DNA of 45,448 nucleotides from assembly GCF_927797785.1 (NCBI RefSeq), contig NZ_CAKMLL010000027.1:1-45448 (forward strand), in the 5' to 3' direction. Source of the DNA: Candidatus Nitrotoga sp. BS. Lineage in GTDB: Bacteria > Pseudomonadota > Gammaproteobacteria > Burkholderiales > Gallionellaceae. Shown piece after piece: positions 25,835 to 34,170 of this stretch. A model generated the notes under the pieces. That model was given only the letters and a program-made list of their open reading frames with translations. It was not told the origin of the DNA and did not search any database. Position numbers and translations under genes: made by a program. Position 1 is the first letter of the stretch, and each line of letters opens with the position of its first letter.

Positions 25835-27118
25835 ATGATATACGCCTCCACCTTTCTGTCTCATAGCTTTTCCGATAAATCCCTCGTTAAAGCTGTAGCA
25901 AATGAATTGGGGCGTCGTGGAATTATTGCCTGGCTGGATGAAAATGATCTGACCCCCGGCCTCGATCTTTGTAACGCGCTCAAAGAGGCGATTCAACGGC
26001 AGGCCACGATTTGCATCTTTTTATCTGAACAGGCCGTAAAATCGGAATGGATTAAAGATGAACTTGCCATCGCTCTCGCTAACGTGGAAAAATCTGACAG
26101 GATTATTCCCGTCTACCTTAGCGAACCGCTTAAGCTGGTCAAATCCCATCCTCTATTGAAAAGCCGCTGGCTGCACGCGGATGGAGACAGGGTCACACAG
26201 CTTGGAATTCGCCTAAAACCAGAAACGGATACCGCAACCCAAGTCTGTGAAATTGCGGATGAGATTGCGAGGGGTATTTATGCTGAGTTGACGATTGCGA
26301 CCCAGAACGACATCATTCTTTACGTGGACCAACGCGGCAACGGCAGGCGCTGTGGTGAACTTCTAGACATTCCTGCAAACGTGACAAAGTTGGATGCTCC
26401 CGCTCTGGTTTTTCGTCCTGACATTGAAGAACGTCGACAGGATGAAGTGCTATATGGCGATGCGTGGAAGAAGATGTGGCGTGACATGGAGTGCGCCCTT
26501 GGTCGCTCAATCGGGAGCATGAGGTGGCACGATCCCAAAAAAATCAGGATTCTTGGCAATGCCCAATTGGGATTTGCGTTCTTCCTGGGCCGATATTTCA
26601 ACAGGAGCACTGCTGCCCATCTTTACTGTTATAACCACCGGGGCGATATTTTCAACAATAAGGATCAGGATCGGCACGCACCACTAGAGGGGGGCAATGC
26701 CAGTTGTGAGGCCAATCACCCTGAGGTTATTTCCGCCCCCTCTGGGCATAAGCTGGAAGCTATATCTCTCCTGTTAGTGAGCGCAAATTATGTGCAACCA
26801 ATCGTTGATTATTTGCAGGCTAACGCCTCCACATATCCGTCGAATAGCTATTGGGTGCAACATGATCTATTCTCCACCAATGAACAGGTCATGAATTATG
26901 TTGCAGACATCGTTGCATTGTTGTTGCGAATAAAAAGAGAACATGGTGTGCGTACCGTTTACCTATTCACCACTCTCCCATTTCATGTATTGCCTTTGCT
27001 GGGAGCGAATCTACTTCATGTGATGGAGAATATCGTTTTCATGGAATATCGACGCGATTTGCAGAGTAAAGACTCTGGTGTCGGGGAGATGTATGTTCCG
27101 CTTACTGATGAAAAATAA
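25835..27118 (+). CDS. TIR-SAVED effector protein associated with type III CRISPR
   Basis: A 427-residue two-domain protein. Residues ~1-130 form a TIR domain: STFLSHSFSDKSLVKAVANE, GIIAWLDENDLTPGLDL and SEWIKDELAIAL, where E76 is the predicted NADase glutamate. Residues ~155-420 fit a SAVED domain, the CARF-related cyclic-nucleotide sensor, ending with RTVYLFTTLPFHVLPLLGAN and ENIVFMEYRRD. TIR-SAVED proteins form filaments on binding a cyclic oligonucleotide and degrade NAD+. No CD-NTase is nearby, whereas an intact Cas10 cyclase lies just upstream, so a cyclic oligoadenylate is the inferred activator. It may be co-transcribed with csm5 or use a weak promoter (TTGAGA/TACAAG) near 25764-25793. 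Confidence 0.88.
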   Translation: MIYASTFLSHSFSDKSLVKAVANELGRRGIIAWLDENDLTPGLDLCNALKEAIQRQATICIFLSEQAVKSEWIKDELAIALANVEKSDRIIPVYLSEPLKLVKSHPLLKSRWLHADGDRVTQLGIRLKPETDTATQVCEIADEIARGIYAELTIATQNDIILYVDQRGNGRRCGELLDIPANVTKLDAPALVFRPDIEERRQDEVLYGDAWKKMWRDMECALGRSIGSMRWHDPKKIRILGNAQLGFAFFLGRYFNRSTAAHLYCYNHRGDIFNNKDQDRHAPLEGGNASCEANHPEVISAPSGHKLEAISLLLVSANYVQPIVDYLQANASTYPSNSYWVQHDLFSTNEQVMNYVADIVALLLRIKREHGVRTVYLFTTLPFHVLPLLGANLLHVMENIVFMEYRRDLQSKDSGVGEMYVPLTDEK

Positions 27119-27122
27119 TCCC

Positions 27123-27180
27123 ATGCCTCTGACCTTAGACCTGACGGAAGAATTTTCGGCCTGTCGGTTGACCAGATGGT
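27123..27180 (+). pseudogene. Possible relic of cas1
   Basis: One frame reads MPLTLDLTEEFSACRLTRW, which recalls the conserved Cas1 segment LALDLMEEFR--LADRL; another frame carries VDQMVFSACL, recalling DRLVFSLLN. A frameshift would be required to join them, and no other Cas1 motif is visible downstream. Position immediately upstream of two cas2 genes is where cas1 would be expected. This is a weak, eye-level resemblance. Confidence 0.25.
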
Positions 27181-27187
27181 ATTCAGC

Positions 27188-27212
27188 GCTTGCCTGAAGG
27201 CAAGCTGTTTTA
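27188..27212 (+). terminator. Intrinsic terminator after TIR-SAVED gene
   Basis: GCTTGCC (27188-27194), loop TGAA, GGCAAGC (27199-27205) form a perfect 7 bp stem followed by TGTTTTA. It lies 70 bp after the TIR-SAVED stop and would end the csm-effector transcript before the cas2 genes. Confidence 0.55.
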
Positions 27213-27572
27213 CCGCCATTAACGATAGCTGCCGTCGATATGAATAAGCATGTCGAGGTTTACTATCGTCCGCCTGAAACGATCATTGGAATCCAAGTCT
27301 GAAATACAACCGGAAAGGTGCGCTTTCCAAACCTGGACAGATTATTTCGATCCCAGATAGATTCTGTTTATTTTTCGCACGATCGACCGAAGGGAACTGC
27401 GTACTATTAATGTCAGCTGTCCATCAAATATTTTTCCGCAATTCATTTCATTTTCCGATGTCGCTATTCCAGCTAAGGCCGTAACTGAAACAACAGGGTG
27501 AGTACCACTCTGCCTCGTAGAGGTTCTTGCTTCCCCATGGGTGTCGGTGTGTACCCAAGAGAAATACCTCTT
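27213..27572. other. Intergenic region between effector and cas2 genes
   Basis: About 360 bp with no intact ORF on either strand that I can identify. Short open stretches such as NKHVEVYYRPPETIIGIQ on the plus strand end quickly in stops and match nothing I recognise. It may contain decayed adaptation genes. Confidence 0.5.
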
Positions 27573-27609
27573 ACCGCGTGGGCACAGAAGCGTGCCCACC
27601 CTACGAAAC
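27573..27609. repeat. Palindromic intergenic repeat
   Basis: GTGGGCAC (27578-27585), loop AGAAGC, GTGCCCAC (27592-27599) form a perfect 8 bp inverted repeat, with CCGC before and CCTACGAAA after. The unit CGTAGGGTGGGCAC...GTGCCCACGCGG is a REP-like element seen dispersed in many proteobacterial genomes. It sits 31 bp before cas2. Confidence 0.65.
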
Positions 27610-27640
27610 CTATCGGCCGTGCGTAATGCGCTAAACAACC

Positions 27641-27922
27641 ATGCAGGCATTCTGGATCATCGCCTACGACATCGCCGACAACCGCCGCCGGGCGCGCATA
27701 GACCGTGTGTTGAAGAATTATGCAGTGCGCGTGCAAGAAAGCGTCTTTGAAGGCTGGATCAGCCATTCCAGGCTGCGCCAGCTCAAACGTGAGTTGCACG
27801 CTGAAATGGATACGGTTCATGACCATATCCGTCTGTATACATTGTGTCACTGGTGCGAAGGTGCTATCAAAAGCCAGGGAAAAGGTCGCCGTGCAGAAGA
27901 TGTTGATTACTACCTATTTTAA
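27641..27922 (+). CDS. cas2: CRISPR-associated protein Cas2 (copy 1)
   Basis: A 93-residue ferredoxin-fold protein that forms the centre of the Cas1-Cas2 integrase. The first strand WIIAYDIADNRRRARIDRVL carries the conserved Asp (D10), followed by RVQESVFEGWIS, the standard Cas2 second strand. The tail EDVDYYLF would add an edge strand. It is followed after 14 bp by a second cas2; no intact cas1 is present nearby. Confidence 0.93.
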   Translation: MQAFWIIAYDIADNRRRARIDRVLKNYAVRVQESVFEGWISHSRLRQLKRELHAEMDTVHDHIRLYTLCHWCEGAIKSQGKGRRAEDVDYYLF

Positions 27923-27936
27923 AATGCCCCTATACC

Positions 27937-28212
27937 ATGCTAATCATGATTTGCTATGACATCGCTGATGATCGCCGCCGTAACAAAGTGGCGCGGCTGT
28001 TGCAAGGCTGGGGGAAACGCGTGCAGGAAAGTCTATTCGAATGCTATATAACGGCGCGTCAGCAACGCCAGATCATCCGCGATATAGCGTCTCTGATTGA
28101 TGCCGAACAAGATAAGGTGCGCTACTATGCGCTTTGCGGCAAGGATCGCGGCAAATTGCAAGTGCTGGGGAACGGAAGCGAAACTCAGGATATTGCCTAT
28201 TGGCTATGTTAG
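27937..28212 (+). CDS. cas2: CRISPR-associated protein Cas2 (copy 2)
   Basis: A 91-residue Cas2 paralogue: MLIMICYDIADDRRRNKVAR with the conserved Asp at residue 8, then RVQESLFECYIT and the C-terminal TQDIAYWLC. It shares the YDIAD-RRR and RVQES-FE cores with copy 1 but differs elsewhere, so the pair is an old duplication or two recruited lineages rather than a recent copy. An alternative ATG at residue 4 is possible. The CRISPR leader starts right after its stop. Confidence 0.93.
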   Translation: MLIMICYDIADDRRRNKVARLLQGWGKRVQESLFECYITARQQRQIIRDIASLIDAEQDKVRYYALCGKDRGKLQVLGNGSETQDIAYWLC

Positions 28213-28425
28213 CGGCGATGAAGTGGCTTATTGTTCTTTAACATACGGAAAGCAAGCAAAACAAAGGGTTGCGTTTATGGTAATAAAATTTGCGCAGCAT
28301 GATGATTTATTTGAAGAATTCGCTATAATATCCATGTTGCTGAAGTTCAGAGGTGCGCTTGCTGTAGTGTGCGCCGCTAAATGGACTGCAACACAAGGCG
28401 GGACGGGGCATAGAAGTGACAGAGT
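28213..28425 (+). promoter_or_regulatory. CRISPR leader
   Basis: A 213 bp non-coding, partly AT-rich stretch between cas2 and the first repeat. It contains TATAAT at 28324-28329, a perfect -10 hexamer about 100 bp before repeat 1, without a good -35. Intact repeats next to it and decayed ones at the far end support this side as the leader. Confidence 0.6.
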
Positions 28426-29203
28426 GTATTTTCTGACCGGATTTCACAACGGGATTAAGACTCGTTCAACAATTGTGATCCACCGTGAAAAATGGTATTT
28501 TCTGACCGGATTTCACAACGGGATTAAGACTAGACAAGATTGTATTTTGCAATCCCATCCGTTGTATTTTCTGACCGGATTTCACAACGGGATTAAGACG
28601 TTTGAGTACAGTACGCTGGCTGTGGTGAAAACCGTATTTTCTGACCGGATTTCACAACGGGATTAAGACTTGTCAATACTACACATCCATCCAGATTAAA
28701 GTATTTTCTGACCGGATTTCACAACGGGATTAAGACCTTACTTTTTGGTCCATGGTGAAAGTTCTTTATCGGTATTTTCTGACCGGATTTCACAACGGGA
28801 TTAAGACAGTCATAATCAGCCCAATAAAACCATTTTCAAAAGGTATTTTCTGACCGGATTTCACAACGGGATTAAGACTCAATAATTACCATTTCTACGT
28901 CATGCATTTTTAGTATTTTCTGACCGGATTTCACAACGGGATTAAGACCGACCGTCTGTAAATGTTACGCGTCTCATTTGAGAATTTTCTGACCGGATTT
29001 CACAACGGGATTAAGACGTTTGTGTATTCCACAACAGACCAGCTACGCACGGTATCTTCTGACCGGATTTCACAACGGGATTAAGACTGCAAAAGCCGGA
29101 ATGGCGCACAAGGTTAAAATGTATTTTCTGACCGGATTTCACAACGGGATTAAGATGTCGGGACTCTCAATTCAGCAACCCTGTGAGGATTTTCTGACCG
29201 GAT
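28426..29203 (+). CRISPR. CRISPR array: 11 repeats of 36 bp, plus truncated terminal repeat
   Basis: Repeats start at 28426, 28495, 28564, 28634, 28701, 28772, 28843, 28913, 28982, 29052 and 29121, each 36 bp, beginning GTATTTTCTGACCGG and ending GGGATTAAGAC. Spacers are 30-35 bp. Repeat 9 has one change (T2 to A), repeat 10 one (T5 to C), repeat 11 has lost its last C, and a twelfth copy at 29187-29203 is cut after 17 bp: decay typical of the trailer. The last eight bases ATTAAGAC match the style of a type III crRNA 5' tag, so the plus strand is the crRNA strand. Confidence 0.98.
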
Positions 29204-29600
29204 ATTTTTGGCCTGACATCTCTTAAAACGTGGCCAGATAGAAACATCGCTGGAAGCGATGGATTAAGTCAGGTCGATCAAGGAGATGCTGCAGAAATTA
29301 GAAGCAGAGCGGGAGGCTAAATTACGAGGCAGTGAATCAATGCGGGAAATCCAAGTTAATAATCGCTTGTATTACCAATAGGGCATCTCTAAAAATCCAA
29401 TTTGGAAAGCCGCCGCTTTGCGGCTTGCCTGCTTACCCCGTTTCGTCACAGTACGGCGTTACTCGAAAAAATTATCGCTGACATATCAACTCTATGCCGC
29501 GTTCAAATTTTTTACTTTTGCCTTGCCTTGCTTAGGGCGCAACATCAAGGTGACAAAATCACTGCTACGGGCGTGCAGCATCAGCTTGAACAGATTCGCT
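29204..29600. other. Array-distal region with insertion-sequence end
   Basis: Roughly 400 bp between the array and rnhB. It contains a 15 bp IS-like terminus at 29381-29395 (separate entry) and a GCCGC/GCGGC hairpin near 29410-29425. Short reading frames on both strands match nothing I recognise. It marks the right edge of the CRISPR island. Confidence 0.5.
29381..29395 (+). mobile_element. IS-like terminal inverted repeat (solo end)
   Basis: GGGCATCTCTAAAAA differs by one base from the reverse complement of the end at 44948-44962 (GGGCACCTCTAAAAA), which closes an IS5-like remnant. It lacks an adjacent transposase, so it is a solo end of a decayed or deleted element. Confidence 0.45.
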
Positions 29601-30197
29601 TCATCCCTTCTGCTGTTGCAATGCATCTCGTACAGGGCGGAAGGTTTTTCTGTGTTCGGGGGTAACGCCATGCTTGCTCAATGCCAGCAGATGTGCCTTA
29701 GTCGGGTAGCCCTTGTGCGCCGCAAAACCATATTGTGGATAGGTATCATGCAACAGCAGCATGGCTGAGTCACGCGCGGTTTTAGCCAATATCGAGGCTG
29801 CCGAAATGGATGCAACCGTGCTATCTCCTCGCACAATGGCACGGCTCGGCAGTCCCGTATCCGGGCAATACAGGCCGTCGACCAACACCTCATGCGGTCG
29901 GATCTGCAGCATTTCAATTGCACGGCGCATAGCCAATAGACTGGCACGCAAAATGTTGATGGAATCGATCTCTTGGACTGAAGCTTCTGCAATCGCCCAC
30001 GCCAAAGCATGTTGCTTTATTTCCAATGCCAGATAATTGCGCCGCTTTTCACTGAGCTTCTTGGAATCGTTCAGCCCTTCGATTGGTCGGCAGTTGTCCA
30101 ATATTACTGCAGCGGCATAAACTGGCCCGGCTAACGGGCCTCGCCCGGCCTCATCCACACAACAAATAAGCAGGGTATTGTTCACTTGATGGCACAA
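29601..30197 (-). CDS. rnhB: Ribonuclease HII
   Basis: A 198-residue nuclease that cuts RNA in RNA-DNA hybrids and removes single ribonucleotides. Catalytic D15-E16 lie in [20 protein letters not shown]; the other acidic positions are in [10 protein letters not shown] and [13 protein letters not shown]. Last gene of the large lpx/bam cluster; it overlaps the lpxB 3' end by 16 nt. Confidence 0.96.
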   Translation of the reverse strand: MCHQVNNTLLICCVDEAGRGPLAGPVYAAAVILDNCRPIEGLNDSKKLSEKRRNYLALEIKQHALAWAIAEASVQEIDSINILRASLLAMRRAIEMLQIRPHEVLVDGLYCPDTGLPSRAIVRGDSTVASISAASILAKTARDSAMLLLHDTYPQYGFAAHKGYPTKAHLLALSKHGVTPEHRKTFRPVRDALQQQKG

Positions 30198-31351
30198 TTT
30201 TGACCGCTTAAATACGGCAGGATAGCCTGCGCCGCCTTGTGAGCATTGCCTTGCCTAAGCGTGGAATGCATATCGGTGAAGATTGCTTCCAGTTCAGCCA
30301 CTGCCTGATCGTCGAACAGCAAGTTCAGCAATGCTTGTCTAAGGTTTTCTGGCGTCGCATCTTTCTGCAACAATTCCGGCACTACGAATTTCCCGGCAAG
30401 TATGTTGGGCAGACCGACATAGGGTTGGTATTTTTTACGCTGCATTAGCCACCATGATAAGGCTGGCATCTTGTAAGTAATCACCATGGGGCGCTTTAAC
30501 AGCGCAGTTTCCAACGTAGCGGTACCCGATGCAACGAGTACAATATCTGCCGCTATAATCGCATCGTGCGCATGGCCAAATAAGATCGTAATAGGCAAAT
30601 CATGTCCATCGCATTGCCACAAAGCCTCCTTAAAGATACGGCGCGTTTCACTGCTGGCCAGCGGTACCAGAAATATTGCCTCAGGTAGCTTCTGTAAAAT
30701 AAGTCTTGCGGTTTCGATAAAGGTTGCAGCCAGAAAACGTACTTCACTTTGTCGGCTACCAGGCAGGAAGGCGAACACTTTGTTTTGCATGGACAAACGC
30801 ATTTGTACGCGCATGGCGGCTCGATTGGGCACTGCTGGCAGCATGTCAGCCAGCGGATGTCCTACATAGGTTACAGGGATGCCGGCTTTTTTATACAGTG
30901 GCGCTTCGAATGGGAATAGGGCCAGGATATGCGATACCGCACGTTTAATTTTGTGGATACGTTCGCCGCGCCACGCCCAAATAGATGGGCTAACGTAATG
31001 TATGACGGGAATACCGCGTTCCTTGAGCTTAAGTTCTAGATCAAGATTGAAATCTGGCGCATCAACACCAATGAATAAATCTGGTGGATTAGTACAGAAA
31101 TGCGCCTGCAGCTTGCGGCGTATGCCGACAATTTCACAATAATGTCTTAATACTTCGACATAACCGCGCACTGCGAGTTTTTCCATCGGGAATAATACTT
31201 GCATACCCACTGCCTGCATCTTATGACCACCGATTCCGATAAATCGCACGTCAGGCATTGCCCGTTTGAGCGCTTCCATCAGATGGCTGCCCAGTAGATC
31301 ACCAGAAGCTTCACCGGCGATTATGCCGATCACTTTTACTGGTTTTATCAT
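30182..31351 (-). CDS. lpxB: Lipid-A-disaccharide synthase
   Basis: A 389-residue GT-B-type glycosyltransferase joining UDP-2,3-diacylglucosamine and lipid X to make the lipid A disaccharide. Motifs: [18 protein letters not shown] at the N-terminus, [12 protein letters not shown] and [15 protein letters not shown] near residue 120, and a C-terminal nucleotide-binding region with ASGTATLE. It follows lpxA by nine bases in the Raetz-pathway cluster. Confidence 0.96.
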   Translation of the reverse strand: MIKPVKVIGIIAGEASGDLLGSHLMEALKRAMPDVRFIGIGGHKMQAVGMQVLFPMEKLAVRGYVEVLRHYCEIVGIRRKLQAHFCTNPPDLFIGVDAPDFNLDLELKLKERGIPVIHYVSPSIWAWRGERIHKIKRAVSHILALFPFEAPLYKKAGIPVTYVGHPLADMLPAVPNRAAMRVQMRLSMQNKVFAFLPGSRQSEVRFLAATFIETARLILQKLPEAIFLVPLASSETRRIFKEALWQCDGHDLPITILFGHAHDAIIAADIVLVASGTATLETALLKRPMVITYKMPALSWWLMQRKKYQPYVGLPNILAGKFVVPELLQKDATPENLRQALLNLLFDDQAVAELEAIFTDMHSTLRQGNAHKAAQAILPYLSGQNCAIK

Positions 31352-31360
31352 GACCGCAAA

Positions 31361-32131
31361 TTAGCGAATAACGCCGCGTTGCGAACCACCGATAAAATCA
31401 ACCAGTGCATTTAATTCTGGGTAGGTTACAGCCTGTTCATCTATGGCGAATTTAGCCTGCTCTAGCGTCAGCCCGGCTTTGTACAAGGTCTTGTAGGCAC
31501 GCTTAATCGCCAGCACCGCATTATTTGAAAAACCATGCCGTCTCAATCCTTCAGAATTGATACCGTAGGGTGCGGCAGGATTGCCCGCAGCAGTTACATA
31601 AGGCGGAATATCTTGCAGCAATATAGTCCCCATTCCAGTTATCGCATGCGTGCCAATTTGACAGAACTGGTGCACCACGGTAAATCCTCCGAGAATGGCA
31701 TAATCAGCAACCTTTACATGCCCGGCCAGTTGCGCGTTGTTGGCAAAAACAGTGTGACTACCTACTTGGCAGTCGTGTGCCAAATGTACATAGGCCATAA
31801 TCCAGTTGTGGTTTCCAACACGCGTCACGCCAGTATCTTGTGAGGTGCCTAAATTGAAGGTGCAAAATTCACGAATAGTGTTGTTATCACCAATTTCCAG
31901 TCGCGTCGGCTCACCTGCATATTTCTTGTCTTGCGGGATTTCACCCAGTGAACAAAACTGGAATATGCGGTTATGCTGGCCGATACTGGTGTGCCCGCTG
32001 ATCACTACATGTGGGCCGATATGTGTGTTTTCGCCGATCTCAACGTGCTCACCGATGATTGAATATGCACCCACCTCAACGTTAGCTGCCAATTTAGCAT
32101 TGGGGTGGATGATAGCCGTCGGGTGACGCAC
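31361..32131 (-). CDS. lpxA: UDP-N-acetylglucosamine acyltransferase
   Basis: A 256-residue left-handed beta-helix acyltransferase catalysing the first step of lipid A synthesis. Hexapeptide repeats run from [20 protein letters not shown] onwards; the catalytic histidine region is [20 protein letters not shown]. The C-terminal ~60 residues form the helical end. Its start shares one base with the fabZ stop, indicating coupling. Confidence 0.96.
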   Translation of the reverse strand: MRHPTAIIHPNAKLAANVEVGAYSIIGEHVEIGENTHIGPHVVISGHTSIGQHNRIFQFCSLGEIPQDKKYAGEPTRLEIGDNNTIREFCTFNLGTSQDTGVTRVGNHNWIMAYVHLAHDCQVGSHTVFANNAQLAGHVKVADYAILGGFTVVHQFCQIGTHAITGMGTILLQDIPPYVTAAGNPAAPYGINSEGLRRHGFSNNAVLAIKRAYKTLYKAGLTLEQAKFAIDEQAVTYPELNALVDFIGGSQRGVIR

Positions 32132-32586
32132 TATAATGCCCTAACGGTACACATCAATTCAGCTTCTGTCACAACTTGTCCGTCTACTTCAGCAGTTGCA
32201 GAAAATTTCCATAGGCCGCGCGAATTACGAAGAATAGCTACCTTTAAGGTGAGTTGGTCACCCGCGCTCACCGGTTTCTTGAAACGCGCGCCATCAATGC
32301 CAACAAAATAATATACTGATTTATCGTCTGGCTTGGTACCCAAAGTTTTAAATGTCAGGATGGCCGCAGCCTGCGCCATGGCTTCAATGATCAGTACACC
32401 GGGCATGACCGGATGATGCGGAAAATGACCGCCAAAGAAAGGTTCATTGATACTGACATTTTTCAGTGCCACTATATTCTTGCCGGGATCGTATGACAGC
32501 ACACGGTCGATTAGTAGAAATGGATAACGGTGCGGCAAATATTCCAGAACCTCATAGATGTCCATTTGGGTATCAGTGCTCATCAA
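32131..32586 (-). CDS. fabZ: 3-hydroxyacyl-ACP dehydratase FabZ
   Basis: A 151-residue hot-dog-fold dehydratase of fatty acid elongation. The catalytic histidine and glutamate lie in [20 protein letters not shown]; the N-terminal [18 protein letters not shown] is also typical. Its placement between lpxD and lpxA is conserved and balances hydroxymyristoyl-ACP use between lipid A and phospholipid. It overlaps lpxD by 4 nt. Confidence 0.96.
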   Translation of the reverse strand: MMSTDTQMDIYEVLEYLPHRYPFLLIDRVLSYDPGKNIVALKNVSINEPFFGGHFPHHPVMPGVLIIEAMAQAAAILTFKTLGTKPDDKSVYYFVGIDGARFKKPVSAGDQLTLKVAILRNSRGLWKFSATAEVDGQVVTEAELMCTVRAL

Positions 32587-33623
32587 CCTTCTTTCCTTAT
32601 AGTCTCAATCTCTTGTTGCAGCATTTTTATTTTATTTGCCAATTCATCCAGATGACGCAGCTGGGCAGCATTTTTTCGCCACACTTCGTGCGTACTGAAT
32701 GGAAAAATACCAGTATAGGTTCCGGGCTCCCGAATAGACTTTCCGATCATCGTATAAGAAGATATCTCCACATGATCCGATATTTGTGTATGTCCTAAAA
32801 TACCGGTTCCGCCACCGATTCGACAATGGCGCCCAATAATCGCGCTACCTGCAATGCCCACACATCCAGCAATAGCAGTATGTGCACCAATGCGTACATT
32901 ATGCGCAATCTGAATCAGATTATCTAACTTGACGCCTTCCTCAATCACGGTGTCATCCAGCGCACCACGATCTATAGTGGTATTCGCGCCGATTTCCACA
33001 TCATTGCCAATGACCACACGGCCGATCTGCGGAATTTTCAGCCAGCGGCCTTCATCCATCGCTATGCCGAAACCATCCGCGCCGATCACTGCGCCGGTAT
33101 GCACTATCAGTCTGTCTCCCAAAATGCAATTGTGATAGACCACGACATGTGGGTATAAGCGTGCGTCTATGCCTATAGTTACCCCGGCACCAATACAGCA
33201 ACCTGCCATAATCACACAGCCAGCTCCTATCCTGGTATCTGCACCAATCACTACATGTGGACCAATATATGCGGCTGGATCAATTTGAGCACCTTCCTCA
33301 ATCACGGCACTGGGGTGTATTCCGGGAACAACGAAAGTTGGAGGATTCAGAAATGCAGAAACCTTGGCAAAATAAACATAAGGGTTGTCGCATACGATGC
33401 GGGGGAGTGGTGTTGTCTCAGCGTCTGCCGTGCTTACAATTATTGCACTGGCACGCGTAACGGCAAGCAACGAGCGATATTTTACGCTCGCCAAAAAAGT
33501 AAGATGCCCGACTTGCGCATTTTCCAGTGTAGCTATTTGATTGACAGTTATCTCGGCATTACCCAGCAACTGACCACCGAAACGTGCTGTGATTTCTTTA
33601 AGACTATAGTCTGTCCGCTTCAT
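32583..33623 (-). CDS. lpxD: UDP-3-O-acylglucosamine N-acyltransferase
   Basis: A 346-residue beta-helix acyltransferase, third step of lipid A synthesis. The N-terminal uridine-binding domain ([20 protein letters not shown]) precedes the hexapeptide helix; the catalytic histidine region is [20 protein letters not shown]. The C-terminal helix ([18 protein letters not shown]) extends the trimer. Between skp and fabZ. Confidence 0.96.
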   Translation of the reverse strand: MKRTDYSLKEITARFGGQLLGNAEITVNQIATLENAQVGHLTFLASVKYRSLLAVTRASAIIVSTADAETTPLPRIVCDNPYVYFAKVSAFLNPPTFVVPGIHPSAVIEEGAQIDPAAYIGPHVVIGADTRIGAGCVIMAGCCIGAGVTIGIDARLYPHVVVYHNCILGDRLIVHTGAVIGADGFGIAMDEGRWLKIPQIGRVVIGNDVEIGANTTIDRGALDDTVIEEGVKLDNLIQIAHNVRIGAHTAIAGCVGIAGSAIIGRHCRIGGGTGILGHTQISDHVEISSYTMIGKSIREPGTYTGIFPFSTHEVWRKNAAQLRHLDELANKIKMLQQEIETIRKEG

Positions 33624-33647
33624 ACAATTTGAACTGAACCTGGCGCT

Positions 33648-34151
33648 TTATTTATCATTGTCCATATATTTCAATACTTTTTCGGTAATATCAATTTTTG
33701 GGTTGCGATACACTGCCTCCTGTAATATCAAGTCATACTTTTCTTTTTCTGCAAGCGCTTGAATGGCCTTATTAGCTTGTTCTAGAACAATTGACATTTC
33801 CTCATTTTTGCGCAGATTCAAATCTTCGCTGAAACCACGCTGCATGCGTTGCAGGTTCATGTTCAGATTGGCCAGTTCACGTTCCTTGTCGCGTTTTTTA
33901 GCATCTGACAGAGTCAGACCTTCCTTTTCCATGAGGATTTGGATATCTTTTACCTGCTTGACGATCTTCTTCATTTCCTGGTTGCGTCCAGAAAACTCCT
34001 TCTCAATTTTTTTCTCGGCCTGCACAGCAGAAGACGATTCACGCAAAATGCGTTCGGTATTTACTATGCCAACCCGAAAATCCGCCGCCAATGCTTGAGT
34101 ACAACTGACCATTAGCAATAGCTGCATAAACTTCATAATCAAAATTTTCAT
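33648..34151 (-). CDS. skp: OmpH/Skp-family periplasmic chaperone
   Basis: A 167-residue periplasmic holdase for unfolded outer-membrane proteins. A signal peptide (MKILIMKFMQLLLMVSCTQA, ending ALA) precedes FRVGIVNTERILRESSSAVQ; long helices with heavy Lys/Glu content form the tentacle arms. I use ATG 34151, which has GGAGG upstream; the longer frame to 34217 overlaps bamA. Follows bamA, as in most proteobacteria. Confidence 0.93.
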   Translation of the reverse strand: MKILIMKFMQLLLMVSCTQALAADFRVGIVNTERILRESSSAVQAEKKIEKEFSGRNQEMKKIVKQVKDIQILMEKEGLTLSDAKKRDKERELANLNMNLQRMQRGFSEDLNLRKNEEMSIVLEQANKAIQALAEKEKYDLILQEAVYRNPKIDITEKVLKYMDNDK

Positions 34152-34170
34152 TTTTTCCTCCCGACCTAAT

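Noticed and set aside
25835-27118. A CBASS operon centred on the TIR-SAVED gene
   Set aside because: No CD-NTase, Cap2/Cap3-type or HORMA/TRIP13 gene is present; the adjacent signal-producing enzyme is Cas10.
27342-27850. Overlapping minus-strand frames across the palindromic repeat and cas2 copy 1
   Set aside because: They overlap the cas2 gene and the repeat in antisense, with no recognisable motifs.
28097-28666. 189-residue plus-strand frame overlapping cas2 copy 2, the leader and the first repeats
   Set aside because: Its protein contains the repeat translation YFLTGFHNGIKT several times; it is a by-product of the CRISPR array, not a gene.
29020-29226. 68-residue plus-strand frame across the last repeats
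   Set aside because: Also a translation of repeats (LTGFHNGIKT); no ribosome site and no function.
29284-29380. Short 31-codon frame starting MLQKLEAEREAKLRGSE
   Set aside because: The putative ribosome site touches the start codon, the frame is very short and nothing supports translation; may be a decayed gene end.
29402-29768. Plus-strand frames between the IS end and rnhB
   Set aside because: They run into rnhB in antisense and show no family motif; a transposase relic was considered but no catalytic signature was found.
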